In this document: piece after piece, positions 1 through 8,061 of the stretch
Layout: each line of letters opens with the position of its first letter
How positions within the stretch are numbered: position 1 is the first letter of the stretch
Source: Clostridia bacterium
Lineage (GTDB): Bacteria; Bacillota; Clostridia; Christensenellales; Borkfalkiaceae
Reading direction: 5' to 3'
Assembly: GCA_017408045.1 (NCBI GenBank)
Contig: JAFQVL010000046.1
Location: 1 to 40,220, forward strand
DNA: 40,220 nt
Position numbers and translations under genes: made by a program
Notes under the pieces: model-generated
What the model was told of the DNA's origin: nothing
Databases searched by the model: none
The model's input: the letters and a program-made list of their open reading frames with translations, nothing else

Positions 1-1
1 T

Positions 2-196
2 CCCGATGCGGTGCTGACGGGTGTGGAAACGAGAACGAGTTCCCCCGTGCGCATACAGCGCGACGAAGAGTTGCAATCGGTGTCTGCAAAGGGCTTATTT
101 CCCTGCGGCGAAGGGGCAGGCTATGCAGGGGGGATTACCTCTGCGGCGGCGGACGGTTTGCGTATTGCGGAAAAAATTTATTCCTTGTTTTGTTAA
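2..196 (+). CDS. C-terminal fragment of FAD-dependent dehydrogenase (COG2509-like)
   Basis: This is the last 64 codons of a gene that enters from the left edge. The reading frame is open from base 2 to the TAA at 194-196. The fragment contains VETRTSSPVRI and then LFPCGEGAGYAGGITSAAAD, which is the closing FAD-binding strand and glycine-rich turn of the large flavoprotein group annotated as NAD(P)/FAD-dependent oxidoreductase or uncharacterised FAD-dependent dehydrogenase. The GEGAGYAGGI motif is very characteristic of that family. The substrate is unknown, and the N-terminal dinucleotide-binding motif lies outside the window. The internal GTG at 11 is not a start because the frame continues upstream. 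Confidence 0.85.
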   Translation, partial: PDAVLTGVETRTSSPVRIQRDEELQSVSAKGLFPCGEGAGYAGGITSAAADGLRIAEKIYSLFC

Positions 197-255
197 TCTA
201 TGATTAACAAGTCCTGAAAAACAAACGAGAAAAGTAAAAAATTTCGTTAAAGGTC

Positions 256-284
256 TTTACAAAATGTATACCTTGTGTTATAAT
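256..284 (+). promoter_or_regulatory. Sigma-A promoter
   Basis: TTTACA at 256-261 and TATAAT at 279-284 are separated by exactly 17 bases. Transcription would begin near 291. The next thing downstream is a terminator hairpin at 337-378, not a gene, so the product is a short RNA unless there is read-through. Confidence 0.7.
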
Positions 285-290
285 GACCGT

Positions 291-378
291 AAAGAAATGG
301 ACTATACGAAATTTTTTCATATTCTCTCACTAAGGGTAGGCGGATTGCAATAAGCTTTCCGCCTATTCTCTTTTTTTT
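291..378 (+). ncRNA. Candidate short RNA or orphan leader
   Basis: A promoter at 256-284 is followed within about 90 bases by a terminator, which predicts a transcript of roughly 85 nt. It contains a tiny frame starting at the ATG at 297 that reads MDYTKFFHILSLRVGGLQ and stops just past the first terminator arm. There is no convincing ribosome binding site in front of it. The arrangement resembles an attenuation leader, but the next gene (733) is separated from it by about 330 bases of repeats. It may be an orphaned leader whose gene was displaced, or an independent small RNA. I do not recognise it as a known family. Confidence 0.4.
337..378 (+). terminator. Intrinsic terminator
   Basis: TAGGCGGA (337-344) pairs with TCCGCCTA (358-365), followed by a run of mostly T (366-378). 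Confidence 0.75.
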
Positions 379-388
379 CGCCTTATAT

Positions 389-700
389 GCGGCGCAATGC
401 TGCGTCGAATCTGTGCGCCTTTCAGTCGTGTACGGCATGTACACTCCCGTCAAGGTGCTCGATTTTCCTTGCCTTGCTTGCATCTAAGGCGAAAAAACCT
501 GCCTTGGCCGAGCCTAAAATCATCGCCGCAATGCAGCGTTGCGCTGCGGCAACCCTCGGTCATTTACGCTTAGTAAACTCCCTCGGGCTATTCTCGCGCG
601 CCTCGCCTTGCTTGCATCTAAGGCGAAAAACTCTGCCTTGGACGAGCCAAAAATCATCGCCGCAATGCTGCATTGCCTTTTAGCAAAGACACTTCTTGCA
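389..700. repeat. Hairpin-unit repeat block, locus 1 (two full units and one partial)
   Basis: Units begin at about 391, 525 and 659 with the shared string CGCAATGC, giving a period of about 134 bases. The first unit has a central hairpin GTGTAC-GGCAT-GTACAC near 425-441. The second has a GTTTAC/GTAAAC-type hairpin near 560-580. The third is truncated. Both full units end in the same linker, which includes TTGCTTGCATCTAAGGCGAA. The block is clearly related to the one at 34341-34881, although the linker differs. It fills most of the 535-base gap between the flavoprotein fragment and the amidase-domain gene. Open frames across it are by-products of the repeat. Confidence 0.8.
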
Positions 701-732
701 CGCATTCCCCTCTTTCATGCATACGATGTAGG

Positions 733-1242
733 ATGAAAATAGTTCCGTATAACCGCGCGGCGGCGGTGGAATACGCCGCAGAATGGGCTTATAGCCGCAA
801 CCCCGATTTTTACGATTTCAGCCGTTTGGGCGGCGATTGTACCTCGTTCGCTTCGCAATGTCTGTTTGCGGGCGTTGGCGTGATGAATTATACGCCCGAC
901 CTTGGCTGGTATTATATCAACCAAAATAACCGCGCGGCGGCTTGGTCGGGGGTTGAGTACTTCTATAACTTCTTGATTGGCAACGCTAAGACGCCGATTG
1001 GCGAGGGCGCGGGGCCGTTCGGGGAAGAGGTGGCTCTGCCATTATTGCGGCAGGGCGACTTCGTGCAGCTGGGAAACGAACGGGGCTATTATCATACGCT
1101 GGTTGCGGTGGGCTTTTTGGATAACGGAGTACCTCTAATGGCGGCGCACTCCAACGACGCGTTTTTAAAGCCCTTGTCTGCTTGGACCTTTCAACGCCTG
1201 CGCTGCATTCATATTCTGGCGGCGCGTAGCGTGGAATGGTAG
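733..1242 (+). CDS. Amidase-domain (Amidase_6-like) papain-fold protein
   Basis: This is a 169-residue protein starting at the ATG at 733. The frame can be pushed back to 673, but that runs into repeat DNA. The sequence opens with YNRAAAVEYAAEWAYSRNP and then LGGDCTSFASQCLFAGG-type residues, in which the Cys of GGDCTSF (about residue 35) is the expected nucleophile of the putative amidase domain. A later YYHTLVAV supplies the histidine, and AAHSND may supply the third polar residue. Members of this family are usually parts of secreted cell-wall or lipoprotein-associated proteins, but no signal peptide or membrane segment is visible here. It is therefore probably cytoplasmic or fused elsewhere in relatives. 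It converges with the oxidoreductase gene ending at 1269. The substrate is unknown. Confidence 0.75.
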   Translation: MKIVPYNRAAAVEYAAEWAYSRNPDFYDFSRLGGDCTSFASQCLFAGVGVMNYTPDLGWYYINQNNRAAAWSGVEYFYNFLIGNAKTPIGEGAGPFGEEVALPLLRQGDFVQLGNERGYYHTLVAVGFLDNGVPLMAAHSNDAFLKPLSAWTFQRLRCIHILAARSVEW

Positions 1243-1268
1243 GGCAAAAGCCGCGATATAGATAGCGG

Positions 1269-2774
1269 TTAAACGGGGCGAGGCTTGCGTTTTGCCGAAG
1301 GCAAAAGGGAAGAAATAAAGGCGCGTGCGCGTTCTTTTTTTTCGATAAGGTCGGCGGCTTGCTTGCCTAAGGTAGCGGCGGTGGGCAGACCCCCGGGGGC
1401 TTGTTGCCATTGTGTGGCAAGCAACACGTTTTGCAGACCTGGAATAGCGGTTGGAAGGGGGACGGGCAGTTTATTTTTCGGCAACAAAAAGCTCATAAAC
1501 GCCCCTGCCTCGCTGCCTGTATAGCGGTGGTAGGTGGCAGGCGTCCATACGTCGAGGCATTGCAATTTCCCGCGCATCTGCGGGAATTTTTCGCAAATAG
1601 CGGTGGAAAGCGCCTCTGCAAGCTCTCGTTTTTTCTGCCGATAAGCCGTTTTATTTTCTCGCAAGGCAATCCACTCTCTCGCCGTTTTTTCGTTGCAAAA
1701 GGTCAGCGTTTGCAACACCGTTTTCCCGGCGGGGGCAAAACTTGGCTCGTGCGAAAACTCACGCAAAATTAGATAGGGAGTTTTCAGCAATTTTTGATAT
1801 TGCCAGGGGAGCGGAAACATAAAATCCCCTCGGAAATTTACATCGCTGATATCGCAAGCAAAGGCGGCGTGGTAAGCGGAAAAGAGGGGCATATTCGGGT
1901 CGGCGTACTGTGCGCGCAGGGCGCGAGGCGGCTTTCTGCCAAGCAGTCTATCAAAGGTGATTTTGGTATCGCAGGCGCATACGAAATAATCAGCGGTCTC
2001 CCTCGTTCCGTCGGATAATTCCACCTCGATTGCTTGGTTTTTAAGCGTGTGAATTTTTACCGCTTCCTTTCCAAGCAACAGTTCTCCCCCGAGGCTTTTA
2101 AATCGCTTTGCGATTTTTTTCGCCATTTCAGGGCTGCCACCTTGCGGAATTCCACCGTTCTTTCCGCAGAAAGTCGCCACCGCTACGAGAAAGGCTAACG
2201 AAGTGAATTTTCTTCCCAGCATACACAGCATAAACTTTTGCAAAAGGGGATGGGAGAACCGCTTTGCAAGATCCTGTGTGGACATTCCATAATATTTTAC
2301 AAGGCAAGGAAATTGTGCAAGCATTGTAAGCAAAGAGGCTTTTTGATCGTACTGCTTACCGCCGATGCCCATATACGCTTGTACGGCGCGCACCCCTTTG
2401 GTGAACGCAAAGATTTCCTTTTGGTCGTCGGGGGAAACGGCGAGCATTTCCCGTTCCAGTCGCTCCAAATCGGCGTAGAGGGAGAGCCGCTGTCCCTGCG
2501 CCTCGCAGGTGTAAAGGGAGTTGGGATAATACACTTCATCATCCTCAAAAGCGCCCAAATCCTGCCAAATGCGGTAATGCTCGGTACGGGGGTTCGTCCC
2601 CGTCAGCCAATGGATGCAGTTGTCGATTGTATAACCCTTTCGCTTCCAACCCGTGAGGTTGCCGCCTGCTGTCTTTTGCCGTTCAAATATCATTACCTGA
2701 TGCCCGTTTTTTCTTGCGTGAATGCCTGCGGACAAGCCTGCTACGCCGCCGCCGATGATTACGATTTTTGCCAT
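1269..2774 (-). CDS. Phytoene-desaturase/carotene-isomerase-like FAD oxidoreductase
   Basis: This is a 501-residue flavoprotein. I place the start at the ATG at 2774 because it puts the dinucleotide-binding fold at the N-terminus: KIVIIGGGVAGLSAG (GxGxxG type), followed by an acidic residue in VMIFERQ. The frame could extend to 2840, but the extra 22 residues have no family support, and neither start has a clear ribosome binding site. The C-terminus carries the flavin-contacting stretch GGLPTAATLGKQAADLIEK typical of CrtI-like amine oxidase/desaturase proteins. Clostridial members of this group have no established carotenoid role and are often simply annotated as NAD(P)/FAD-dependent oxidoreductase. 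It is divergent from the M20 gene at 2850, leaving a 75-base shared upstream region. Confidence 0.8.
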   Translation of the reverse strand: MAKIVIIGGGVAGLSAGIHARKNGHQVMIFERQKTAGGNLTGWKRKGYTIDNCIHWLTGTNPRTEHYRIWQDLGAFEDDEVYYPNSLYTCEAQGQRLSLYADLERLEREMLAVSPDDQKEIFAFTKGVRAVQAYMGIGGKQYDQKASLLTMLAQFPCLVKYYGMSTQDLAKRFSHPLLQKFMLCMLGRKFTSLAFLVAVATFCGKNGGIPQGGSPEMAKKIAKRFKSLGGELLLGKEAVKIHTLKNQAIEVELSDGTRETADYFVCACDTKITFDRLLGRKPPRALRAQYADPNMPLFSAYHAAFACDISDVNFRGDFMFPLPWQYQKLLKTPYLILREFSHEPSFAPAGKTVLQTLTFCNEKTAREWIALRENKTAYRQKKRELAEALSTAICEKFPQMRGKLQCLDVWTPATYHRYTGSEAGAFMSFLLPKNKLPVPLPTAIPGLQNVLLATQWQQAPGGLPTAATLGKQAADLIEKKERARAFISSLLPSAKRKPRPV

Positions 2775-2849
2775 AGTATTTACAGTTTGCGGCAAAAGAG
2801 AGATTTTTAATCGAGGAATGGAAAAAACTTCTGTGCCCATACTGCGAAT

Positions 2850-4040
2850 ATGGAACTTTTAAACAGCGCTAAGAGAATGGCGAAGGAGTTGATTGCGGAC
2901 AGACGGTATTTGCATCAAAACGCGGAGGTGGGATTTGCTCTGCCCACGACGAAGGCGTACGTGGAGAAACGTCTGCGTGAAATGGGGTATACGCCAAAGC
3001 CCTGCGGAAAAGCAGGCGTGGTGGCGGAGATCGGGGGAAAGTCTAAGGGGTGCTTTTTGCTGCGCGCGGATATGGACGGCTTGCCTATACGGGAGAGGTC
3101 GGGGGAGGACTTTGCGTGCAAGGCTGGGAATATGCACGCCTGTGGCCACGATATGCATACGGCGATGCTGCTTGGCGCGGCGGCTCTTTTAAAGAAAAGG
3201 CAGAAAAAGTTGCAAGGTAGAGTGCGCCTCTTGTTTCAGCCGGCGGAAGAGCAGCTTGCGGGCGCGGCGGATTGTATCGAAAACGGCGTTTTAAAGGGGG
3301 TATACGGCGGAATGATGCTGCACGTATTGCCGGCGATGCCCTTTCCCGTCGGGACGGCGGTGGTGTCGGCAGGTGGGGTGAGCGCCCCTGCCGCGGATTT
3401 TTTCGATGTTGAAATATCGGGGAAAGGCTGCCACGGCTCTTCTCCTTGGCAGGGGGTGGACGCCCTGATGATCGGGGCAAGGATTGTGGACGGATTGCAG
3501 ACTGTTTCCGCGAGGGAACTATCTCCGCAGAACTACGCAACCCTCACCTTTGGTCGATTTGCCGCAGGGGTTGCGGATAACGTGATTGCGTCGCATGCGA
3601 CGTTGGGAGGCACGCTGCGTGCAACGTCGGAAAGCACGCGTGAGTACCTCAAAAAGCGTCTGGTGGAAATGGCGAGGAGCACGGCAAGAGGCTTGCGCGG
3701 CAGGGCGAGGGTGGTATTCAAAAGCGGCTGTCCCTGCCTCGTCAACGACGAGGGAACGTCGGGGGCGGTGCATGCAATCGGGCGGCAGACGATTGGGGAA
3801 GGGCGTACGTTGCTCTCCTCGCAACTTCCGCAAGGCGGGGTAGGCGGCAGCGAGGACTTTGCCTACATCGCCCAAAAAACCCCTTGTGTGATGGTGGGGC
3901 TTTGCGCAGGCGAGCTGAAAAAGGGATATACTGAGCCGTTGCACAGCCCAAGGGTGCACTTTGACGAAAGGGCTATGCCCTACGGCGCTGCCTTGCTCTG
4001 TGCGGCGGCGGAAGGGCTTGCGGCAAAAAATAAAAAATAA
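2850..4040 (+). CDS. M20 family amidohydrolase (hippurate/N-acyl amino acid hydrolase type)
   Basis: This is a 396-residue metallopeptidase-fold enzyme. Key motifs are LHQNAEVGF near residue 25, RADMDGLPI near 72-80 and MHACGHDMHTAMLL near 92-105, which carries the Cys-Gly-His metal-binding signature of the hippurate hydrolase/IAA-amino-acid hydrolase subgroup. FQPAEEQLAGA carries the catalytic Glu pair, and GGSEDFAY supplies the late metal and substrate residues. The family removes acyl groups from N-acyl amino acids in the cytoplasm using two divalent metals. The length is normal. No ribosome binding site precedes the ATG at 2850, and the later ATG at 2877 is not better. The substrate cannot be read from sequence. 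The gene is monocistronic, since the purine promoter lies just downstream. Confidence 0.9.
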   Translation: MELLNSAKRMAKELIADRRYLHQNAEVGFALPTTKAYVEKRLREMGYTPKPCGKAGVVAEIGGKSKGCFLLRADMDGLPIRERSGEDFACKAGNMHACGHDMHTAMLLGAAALLKKRQKKLQGRVRLLFQPAEEQLAGAADCIENGVLKGVYGGMMLHVLPAMPFPVGTAVVSAGGVSAPAADFFDVEISGKGCHGSSPWQGVDALMIGARIVDGLQTVSARELSPQNYATLTFGRFAAGVADNVIASHATLGGTLRATSESTREYLKKRLVEMARSTARGLRGRARVVFKSGCPCLVNDEGTSGAVHAIGRQTIGEGRTLLSSQLPQGGVGGSEDFAYIAQKTPCVMVGLCAGELKKGYTEPLHSPRVHFDERAMPYGAALLCAAAEGLAAKNKK

Positions 4041-4075
4041 GTCGTAAAATACAGAATAATTTTACTTTCATACAC

Positions 4076-4104
4076 TTGCTTTTTTTGTTCGGGTCTGCTA
4101 TACT
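4076..4104 (+). promoter_or_regulatory. Promoter of the purine operon
   Basis: TTGCTT (4076-4081) and TATACT (4099-4104) have a 17-base spacer. The predicted start is near 4111, giving a leader of about 240 nt before purE. Confidence 0.75.
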
Positions 4105-4110
4105 ATAAAT

Positions 4111-4333
4111 AGTAAGGGAATATGATGTAATGGGGAAAGGATAGGGATAAAGAAAAGCAAGGACAGAAGAGGACGGCGCTGTGAAAAATCGGTTGTGCTT
4201 GAAAGGTGAAAATACTCTTGGTAAGGCGGGTAAGAACCGCGACGGTTTTTTCACGCGCAAAAAAATCCTGGTTTTCCTTATCGGTAAGCAACTATAAAAA
4301 ATACGGAGTGCAACTGCGGTTGCACTCCTTTTT
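4111..4333 (+). promoter_or_regulatory. Structured leader with attenuator upstream of purE
   Basis: The leader has a nested fold visible by eye. Bases 4146-4156 pair with 4272-4282 (10 of 11). Inside that, GCGC 4176-4179 pairs with 4255-4258, and GUGAAAAA 4181-4188 pairs with 4247-4254 around a bulged U. Deeper, CGGUU 4190-4194 pairs with AACCG 4235-4239. A perfect terminator follows at 4305-4333. Its 5' arm, GAGTGCAAC (4306-4314), can alternatively pair with GTTGTGCTT (4192-4200) over nine positions if G-U pairs are allowed. That would be an antiterminator. A riboswitch or protein-controlled attenuator is likely. It does not match the guanine, ZTP, PRPP or THF consensus as I remember them. 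Confidence 0.6.
4305..4333 (+). terminator. Attenuator terminator before purE
   Basis: GGAGTGCAAC (4305-4314) and GTTGCACTCC (4319-4328) form a perfect 10-bp stem with a TGCG loop, followed by TTTTTA. It lies between the operon promoter and the purE ribosome binding site (AAAGGAG, 4341-4347), so it must be bypassed for expression. Confidence 0.85.
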
Positions 4334-4353
4334 ATCAAAAAAAGGAGTAAGTT

Positions 4354-4842
4354 ATGGCAAAAGTTGGTATTTTGATGGGTAGTAAATCGGATTTCGACGT
4401 GGTAAAACCTGCGGTTTCCGTACTCAAAAAGTTTGGCGTAGAGGTAGAGGTTCGCGTCATTTCCGCGCACAGAACGCCCGACGAGGCGCATGCATTTGCG
4501 GCAAGTGCACGCGCGAATGGTATGGAAGTCCTCATCTGCGCGGCAGGGAAAGCGGCACACCTTGGCGGCGTGATTGCGGCGTTGACGACGTTGCCCGTCA
4601 TCGGCTTGCCTGTAAAAACGGATATGATGGGCGGCTTGGACAGTTTACTTTCCATCGTGCAGATGCCTTCGGGAATTCCCGTGGCGACAGTAGGGGTAAA
4701 CGGCGGTGAGAACGCAGGACTGCTTGCATTGCAGATCTTGGGGATTAAGTACCCCGAAATCGAGGCGCAGCTCTCGGCTTACAAGACGGCTATGAGAGAA
4801 AAAATCAACGCAGACGACAAGGCGTTGCAGGAATTACTTTAA
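4354..4842 (+). CDS. purE: 5-(carboxyamino)imidazole ribonucleotide mutase
   Basis: This 162-residue enzyme interconverts N5-CAIR and CAIR, the sixth step of purine synthesis, in the cytoplasm. The N-terminus VGILMGSKSDFDV carries the GSxSD nucleotide-binding motif. SAHRTPDEAHAF contains the catalytic His, and AAGKAAHLGGVIAA and the PVIGLPV/SIVQMPSGIPVATV stretch are typical class I PurE sequences. Class I PurE normally works with PurK, which is not in this window and must be elsewhere. It is the first gene of the operon, 21 bases after the attenuator, with an AAAGGAG ribosome binding site. Confidence 0.97.
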   Translation: MAKVGILMGSKSDFDVVKPAVSVLKKFGVEVEVRVISAHRTPDEAHAFAASARANGMEVLICAAGKAAHLGGVIAALTTLPVIGLPVKTDMMGGLDSLLSIVQMPSGIPVATVGVNGGENAGLLALQILGIKYPEIEAQLSAYKTAMREKINADDKALQELL

Positions 4843-4872
4843 AAAAAATTTTTAAAAACGGAGATCGATATT

Positions 4873-5583
4873 ATGGAAAAGAGAGCGCAAATGTACGAAG
4901 GAAAAGCAAAGAGAGTATATGCAACCGACGACCCCACGATGGTTATCGTATCCTATAAGGACGACGCAACGGCGTTTAACGGCTTGAAGAAGGGTACGAT
5001 TGCAGGCAAGGGCGTCATTAACAACAAGATGAGCAACTTCCTTATGCAGATTTTGGAAAAGGAAGGGGTCAAGACCCATTTTGTGGAAGAGCTTTCCGAA
5101 CGCGAAACCCTCGTAAAAAAGGTGTCTATCGTTCCTTTGGAAGTCATCATTCGCAACATTTCCGCAGGTTCGTTCGCAAAGCGCTACGGCGTAGAGGAAG
5201 GGGTGGTGTTCGACGCGCCCACCATCGAGTTCTCCTATAAGAACGACGACCTTGGCGACCCTCTTTTGAACGAGTACCACGCGTTGGCGTTAAAACTTGC
5301 CACCAAGGCAGAAATCGAACAGATCAAGGCGATGGCGTTCCAAGTAAACGCAACCTTGAAAGAATACTTCAAGAAGCTGAACGTCACCCTTGTAGACTTC
5401 AAGTTGGAATTCGGTAAGACGGTGGAGGGCGAAATCGTACTTGCGGACGAAATCTCCCCCGACACCTGCCGTTTCTGGGATTCGACGACGGGCGAAAAGT
5501 TGGACAAGGACCGCTTCCGTCGCGACCTTGGCGGCGTAGAAGGCGCATATCAGGAGATGATGCGCCGCTTGATGGGGGAATAA
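4873..5583 (+). CDS. purC: SAICAR synthetase
   Basis: This 236-residue enzyme joins CAIR and aspartate using ATP to form SAICAR. The N-terminal [14 protein letters not shown] is the family's ATP-binding opening. [25 protein letters not shown] and [12 protein letters not shown] are the two classical PurC signatures. It is the usual length for bacterial PurC. It lies 30 bases after purE and 4 bases before purF. Confidence 0.97.
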   Translation: MEKRAQMYEGKAKRVYATDDPTMVIVSYKDDATAFNGLKKGTIAGKGVINNKMSNFLMQILEKEGVKTHFVEELSERETLVKKVSIVPLEVIIRNISAGSFAKRYGVEEGVVFDAPTIEFSYKNDDLGDPLLNEYHALALKLATKAEIEQIKAMAFQVNATLKEYFKKLNVTLVDFKLEFGKTVEGEIVLADEISPDTCRFWDSTTGEKLDKDRFRRDLGGVEGAYQEMMRRLMGE

Positions 5584-5587
5584 TCGA

Positions 5588-6991
5588 ATGGCTGTATTCG
5601 GTATCTTCGGCACGGAAACGGCGGACGTCGCCGCCAGCGTGTATTACGGCTTATATGCGTTGCAGCATCGCGGTCAAGCCTCTTGCGGTATCGTCGTAGG
5701 CGACGACGGGGTATTTCACACCTACAAGGATTCCGGCATCGTCAACGAGGTGTTTACGCCGAGCGTGATGAAAGGCTTGGGCTTGGGACAGATGGCGGTA
5801 GGCAACGTGCGCTATGGTACGAGTGCCACCAAGGAGCGTATCAACGCCGAACCCATCGTCGTCAACCACAGCAAGGGTAGACTGGCAATCTCTATCGACG
5901 GCAAACTCGTTAACGCTGCGCAGTTAAAAGAGAAAATGGAAATGGAAGGCTCTATCTTCCACACGGGCAACGATGCGGAAATCATCTCTGCCGTGATTAT
6001 TAAGGAGCGGATTCAATCCTCTTCGATTGAAGAGGCTGTGTATAGGGCGGTGGAAAAGCTGGAAGGCTCTTTCGCGATGGTGGTCATGTCGCCGCAGAAG
6101 ATGATTGCGGTACGCGACCCTCACGGAATGAAACCCCTCTGCTACGGCCGCCGCGGCGACGGCGAGTACGTCATCTCCAGCGAGAGCTGCGCTTTGACTT
6201 CGGTCGGTGCACAATACGTCCGCGACGTGAAGAAGGGCGAGGTAGTCGTCTTTACGAAAGAGGGGGTACGTACGTTGGACGGGCATTGTGAAAAGTGTCC
6301 GGAAAGGCTGTGCGTATTCGAGTACTTATATACCGCCCGTCCCGATTCTTCGATTGCAGGCTGTTCGGTGCACCTTGCCAGAAAGCGTGCAGGCGCATAC
6401 CTTGCAAAGGCGTACCCCACGGACGCGGACGTCGTTATCGGTGCGCCCGATTCGGGGATTGACGCGGCAATCGGCTACGCCGAAGAGTCAGGGATTCCCT
6501 ACGGCTTGGGCTTGATTAAAAACAAATACATCGGCAGAACGTTCATTGACCCCGGTCAAAACGTACGCGAGGACAAAGTGAAAATCAAGTTGAACCCCGT
6601 CGTGGAAACGGTAAAGGGCAAGCGTGTGATTTTGGTGGACGATTCTATCGTTCGCGGTACGACCTGCGCCAGGGTAGTAAAGCTGCTGAAAGAGGCTGGG
6701 GCAAAGGAAGTACACGTGCGCTCGTCTGCGCCTGCGTTCTTGAATCCTTGCTATTACGGTACGGACATCTCCTCGCGAAAAGCGTTGATTGCTTGCAATC
6801 ATACTCCCGAGGAAATGGCGCAAATCTTCGGTGCGGATTCGGTGGCGTTCCTGCCCTTGGAGGACGTATTTAAGTTGGGCGAAGGGGGTAGTTGTAAGGG
6901 CTACTGCGCGGCGTGCTTTGACGGCAATTATCCAACGGCAGAGCCGGTTGCAATCCCCAACAAATACGACCAGAAAATTTCGGAAAAATAA
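5588..6991 (+). CDS. purF: Amidophosphoribosyltransferase lacking the N-terminal catalytic Cys
   Basis: This 467-residue protein has both PurF domains. The phosphoribosyltransferase half is intact, with the PRPP loop VILVDDSIVRGTT at about 347-359. The four Fe-S ligand positions look kept: Cys242 in CVFEY, Cys388 in NPCYYGTD, and Cys440/Cys443 in YCAACF. The glutaminase half is not normal. The protein begins MAVFGIFG where the family has a cleaved propeptide followed by CG-F-GI. The nucleophilic Cys1 is therefore absent. The HNGN motif that forms the oxyanion hole reads IDGK (103-106). Arg75 and Asp129 remain. No upstream in-frame start exists, because TGA at 5570 blocks the frame with no Cys between. 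It may use free ammonia or an ammonia partner, or be regulatory. It is placed between purC and purM as usual. Confidence 0.9.
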   Translation: MAVFGIFGTETADVAASVYYGLYALQHRGQASCGIVVGDDGVFHTYKDSGIVNEVFTPSVMKGLGLGQMAVGNVRYGTSATKERINAEPIVVNHSKGRLAISIDGKLVNAAQLKEKMEMEGSIFHTGNDAEIISAVIIKERIQSSSIEEAVYRAVEKLEGSFAMVVMSPQKMIAVRDPHGMKPLCYGRRGDGEYVISSESCALTSVGAQYVRDVKKGEVVVFTKEGVRTLDGHCEKCPERLCVFEYLYTARPDSSIAGCSVHLARKRAGAYLAKAYPTDADVVIGAPDSGIDAAIGYAEESGIPYGLGLIKNKYIGRTFIDPGQNVREDKVKIKLNPVVETVKGKRVILVDDSIVRGTTCARVVKLLKEAGAKEVHVRSSAPAFLNPCYYGTDISSRKALIACNHTPEEMAQIFGADSVAFLPLEDVFKLGEGGSCKGYCAACFDGNYPTAEPVAIPNKYDQKISEK

Positions 6992-7005
6992 TGGAGAGGT
7001 AGAAA

Positions 7006-8046
7006 ATGAAAAATTCTAAATCGGAAAGCTACGCAGCGGCAGGCGTGGATATTACCGCCGGCTACAAGGCGGTAGAATTGATGAAATCGCATATTGCAAG
7101 AACGATTATCAAGGGCGCGGATAGCGAAATCGGCGGCTTTGGTGGCTTGTTTGAGTTGGATTTGACGGGTATCACTCGTCCGGTGTTGGTAAGCGGTACG
7201 GACGGCGTTGGTACGAAACTGAAAATTGCTTTCCTGATGGACAAGCACGATACGGTGGGTATCGACTGCGTGGCAATGTGCGCCAACGACATTATCTGCG
7301 CAGGCGCAAAGCCGCAGATTTTCTTAGACTATATCGCGTGCGGTAAGAACGTACCCGAACGCATTGCGGACATTGTTGCAGGCGTAGCCGAGGGCTGTGT
7401 GCAGGCAGGCGCGGCGCTCATCGGCGGCGAAACGGCGGAAATGCCCGGCTTCTATCCCGTAGACGAATACGACCTTGCAGGGTTCTGCGTAGGGATCGTG
7501 GATAAGGCAAAGGTTTTGGACAACTCCAAGATGCAGGCAGGGGACGTTATCATTGCGTTGCCTTCCAGCGGCGTACATTCCAACGGCTTCTCGTTGGTTA
7601 GAAAGGTGTTCGATATCGAGAATGCCGACCTGAAAACGCCGTTAGAGGCGCTTGACGGCAAGAGCCTTGGCGAAACGTTGCTCACGCCGACGAAAATCTA
7701 CGTAAAGCCGATGCTTGCGCTGTTTGAAGAAATCACCGTCAAGGGTGTATCGCATATCACGGGTGGCGGCTTCTACGAGAATATTCCCAGAAGTATTCCC
7801 AAGGGCTTGGGCGCGAAGATTGAAAAGAAGAACGTCCGCGTATTGCCTATCTTTAACCTCTTGCAGCAGGTTGGCAATATCCCTGAAAGAGATATGTATA
7901 ATACCTACAATATGGGCGTGGGTATGAGCGTTGTCGTTGCCAAAGAGGACGCGGAAAAAGCGATAGAAATTTTGAAAGCGAACGGCGAAGACGCCTATCT
8001 CTTGGGTGAAATCGTAGAGAGTGAAGAAGGCGTTATCCTTTTATAA
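7006..8046 (+). CDS. purM: Phosphoribosylformylglycinamidine cyclo-ligase (AIR synthetase)
   Basis: This 346-residue enzyme closes the imidazole ring of FGAM using ATP to make AIR. Sequence signs are [16 protein letters not shown] at the start, [15 protein letters not shown] near 60-75, the [10 protein letters not shown] stretch, [11 protein letters not shown] near 140-150 and the [12 protein letters not shown] segment of the C-terminal domain. The fold is shared with PurL. The length is normal. The ribosome binding site GGAGAGG lies just upstream. It sits 14 bases after purF and 15 before purN. Confidence 0.97.
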   Translation: MKNSKSESYAAAGVDITAGYKAVELMKSHIARTIIKGADSEIGGFGGLFELDLTGITRPVLVSGTDGVGTKLKIAFLMDKHDTVGIDCVAMCANDIICAGAKPQIFLDYIACGKNVPERIADIVAGVAEGCVQAGAALIGGETAEMPGFYPVDEYDLAGFCVGIVDKAKVLDNSKMQAGDVIIALPSSGVHSNGFSLVRKVFDIENADLKTPLEALDGKSLGETLLTPTKIYVKPMLALFEEITVKGVSHITGGGFYENIPRSIPKGLGAKIEKKNVRVLPIFNLLQQVGNIPERDMYNTYNMGVGMSVVVAKEDAEKAIEILKANGEDAYLLGEIVESEEGVILL

Positions 8047-8061
8047 TCGGAAAGAGGAATT

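Noticed and set aside
297-353. Leader peptide MDYTKFFHILSLRVGGLQ as a gene
   Set aside because: No ribosome binding site and no run of regulatory codons. Kept only as a remark under the small RNA candidate.
4221-4245. T-box antiterminator in the purE leader (GGCGGGTAAGAACCGCG)
   Set aside because: The conserved TGGNACC bulge is absent, there is no specifier loop pattern, and purE is not a usual T-box target.
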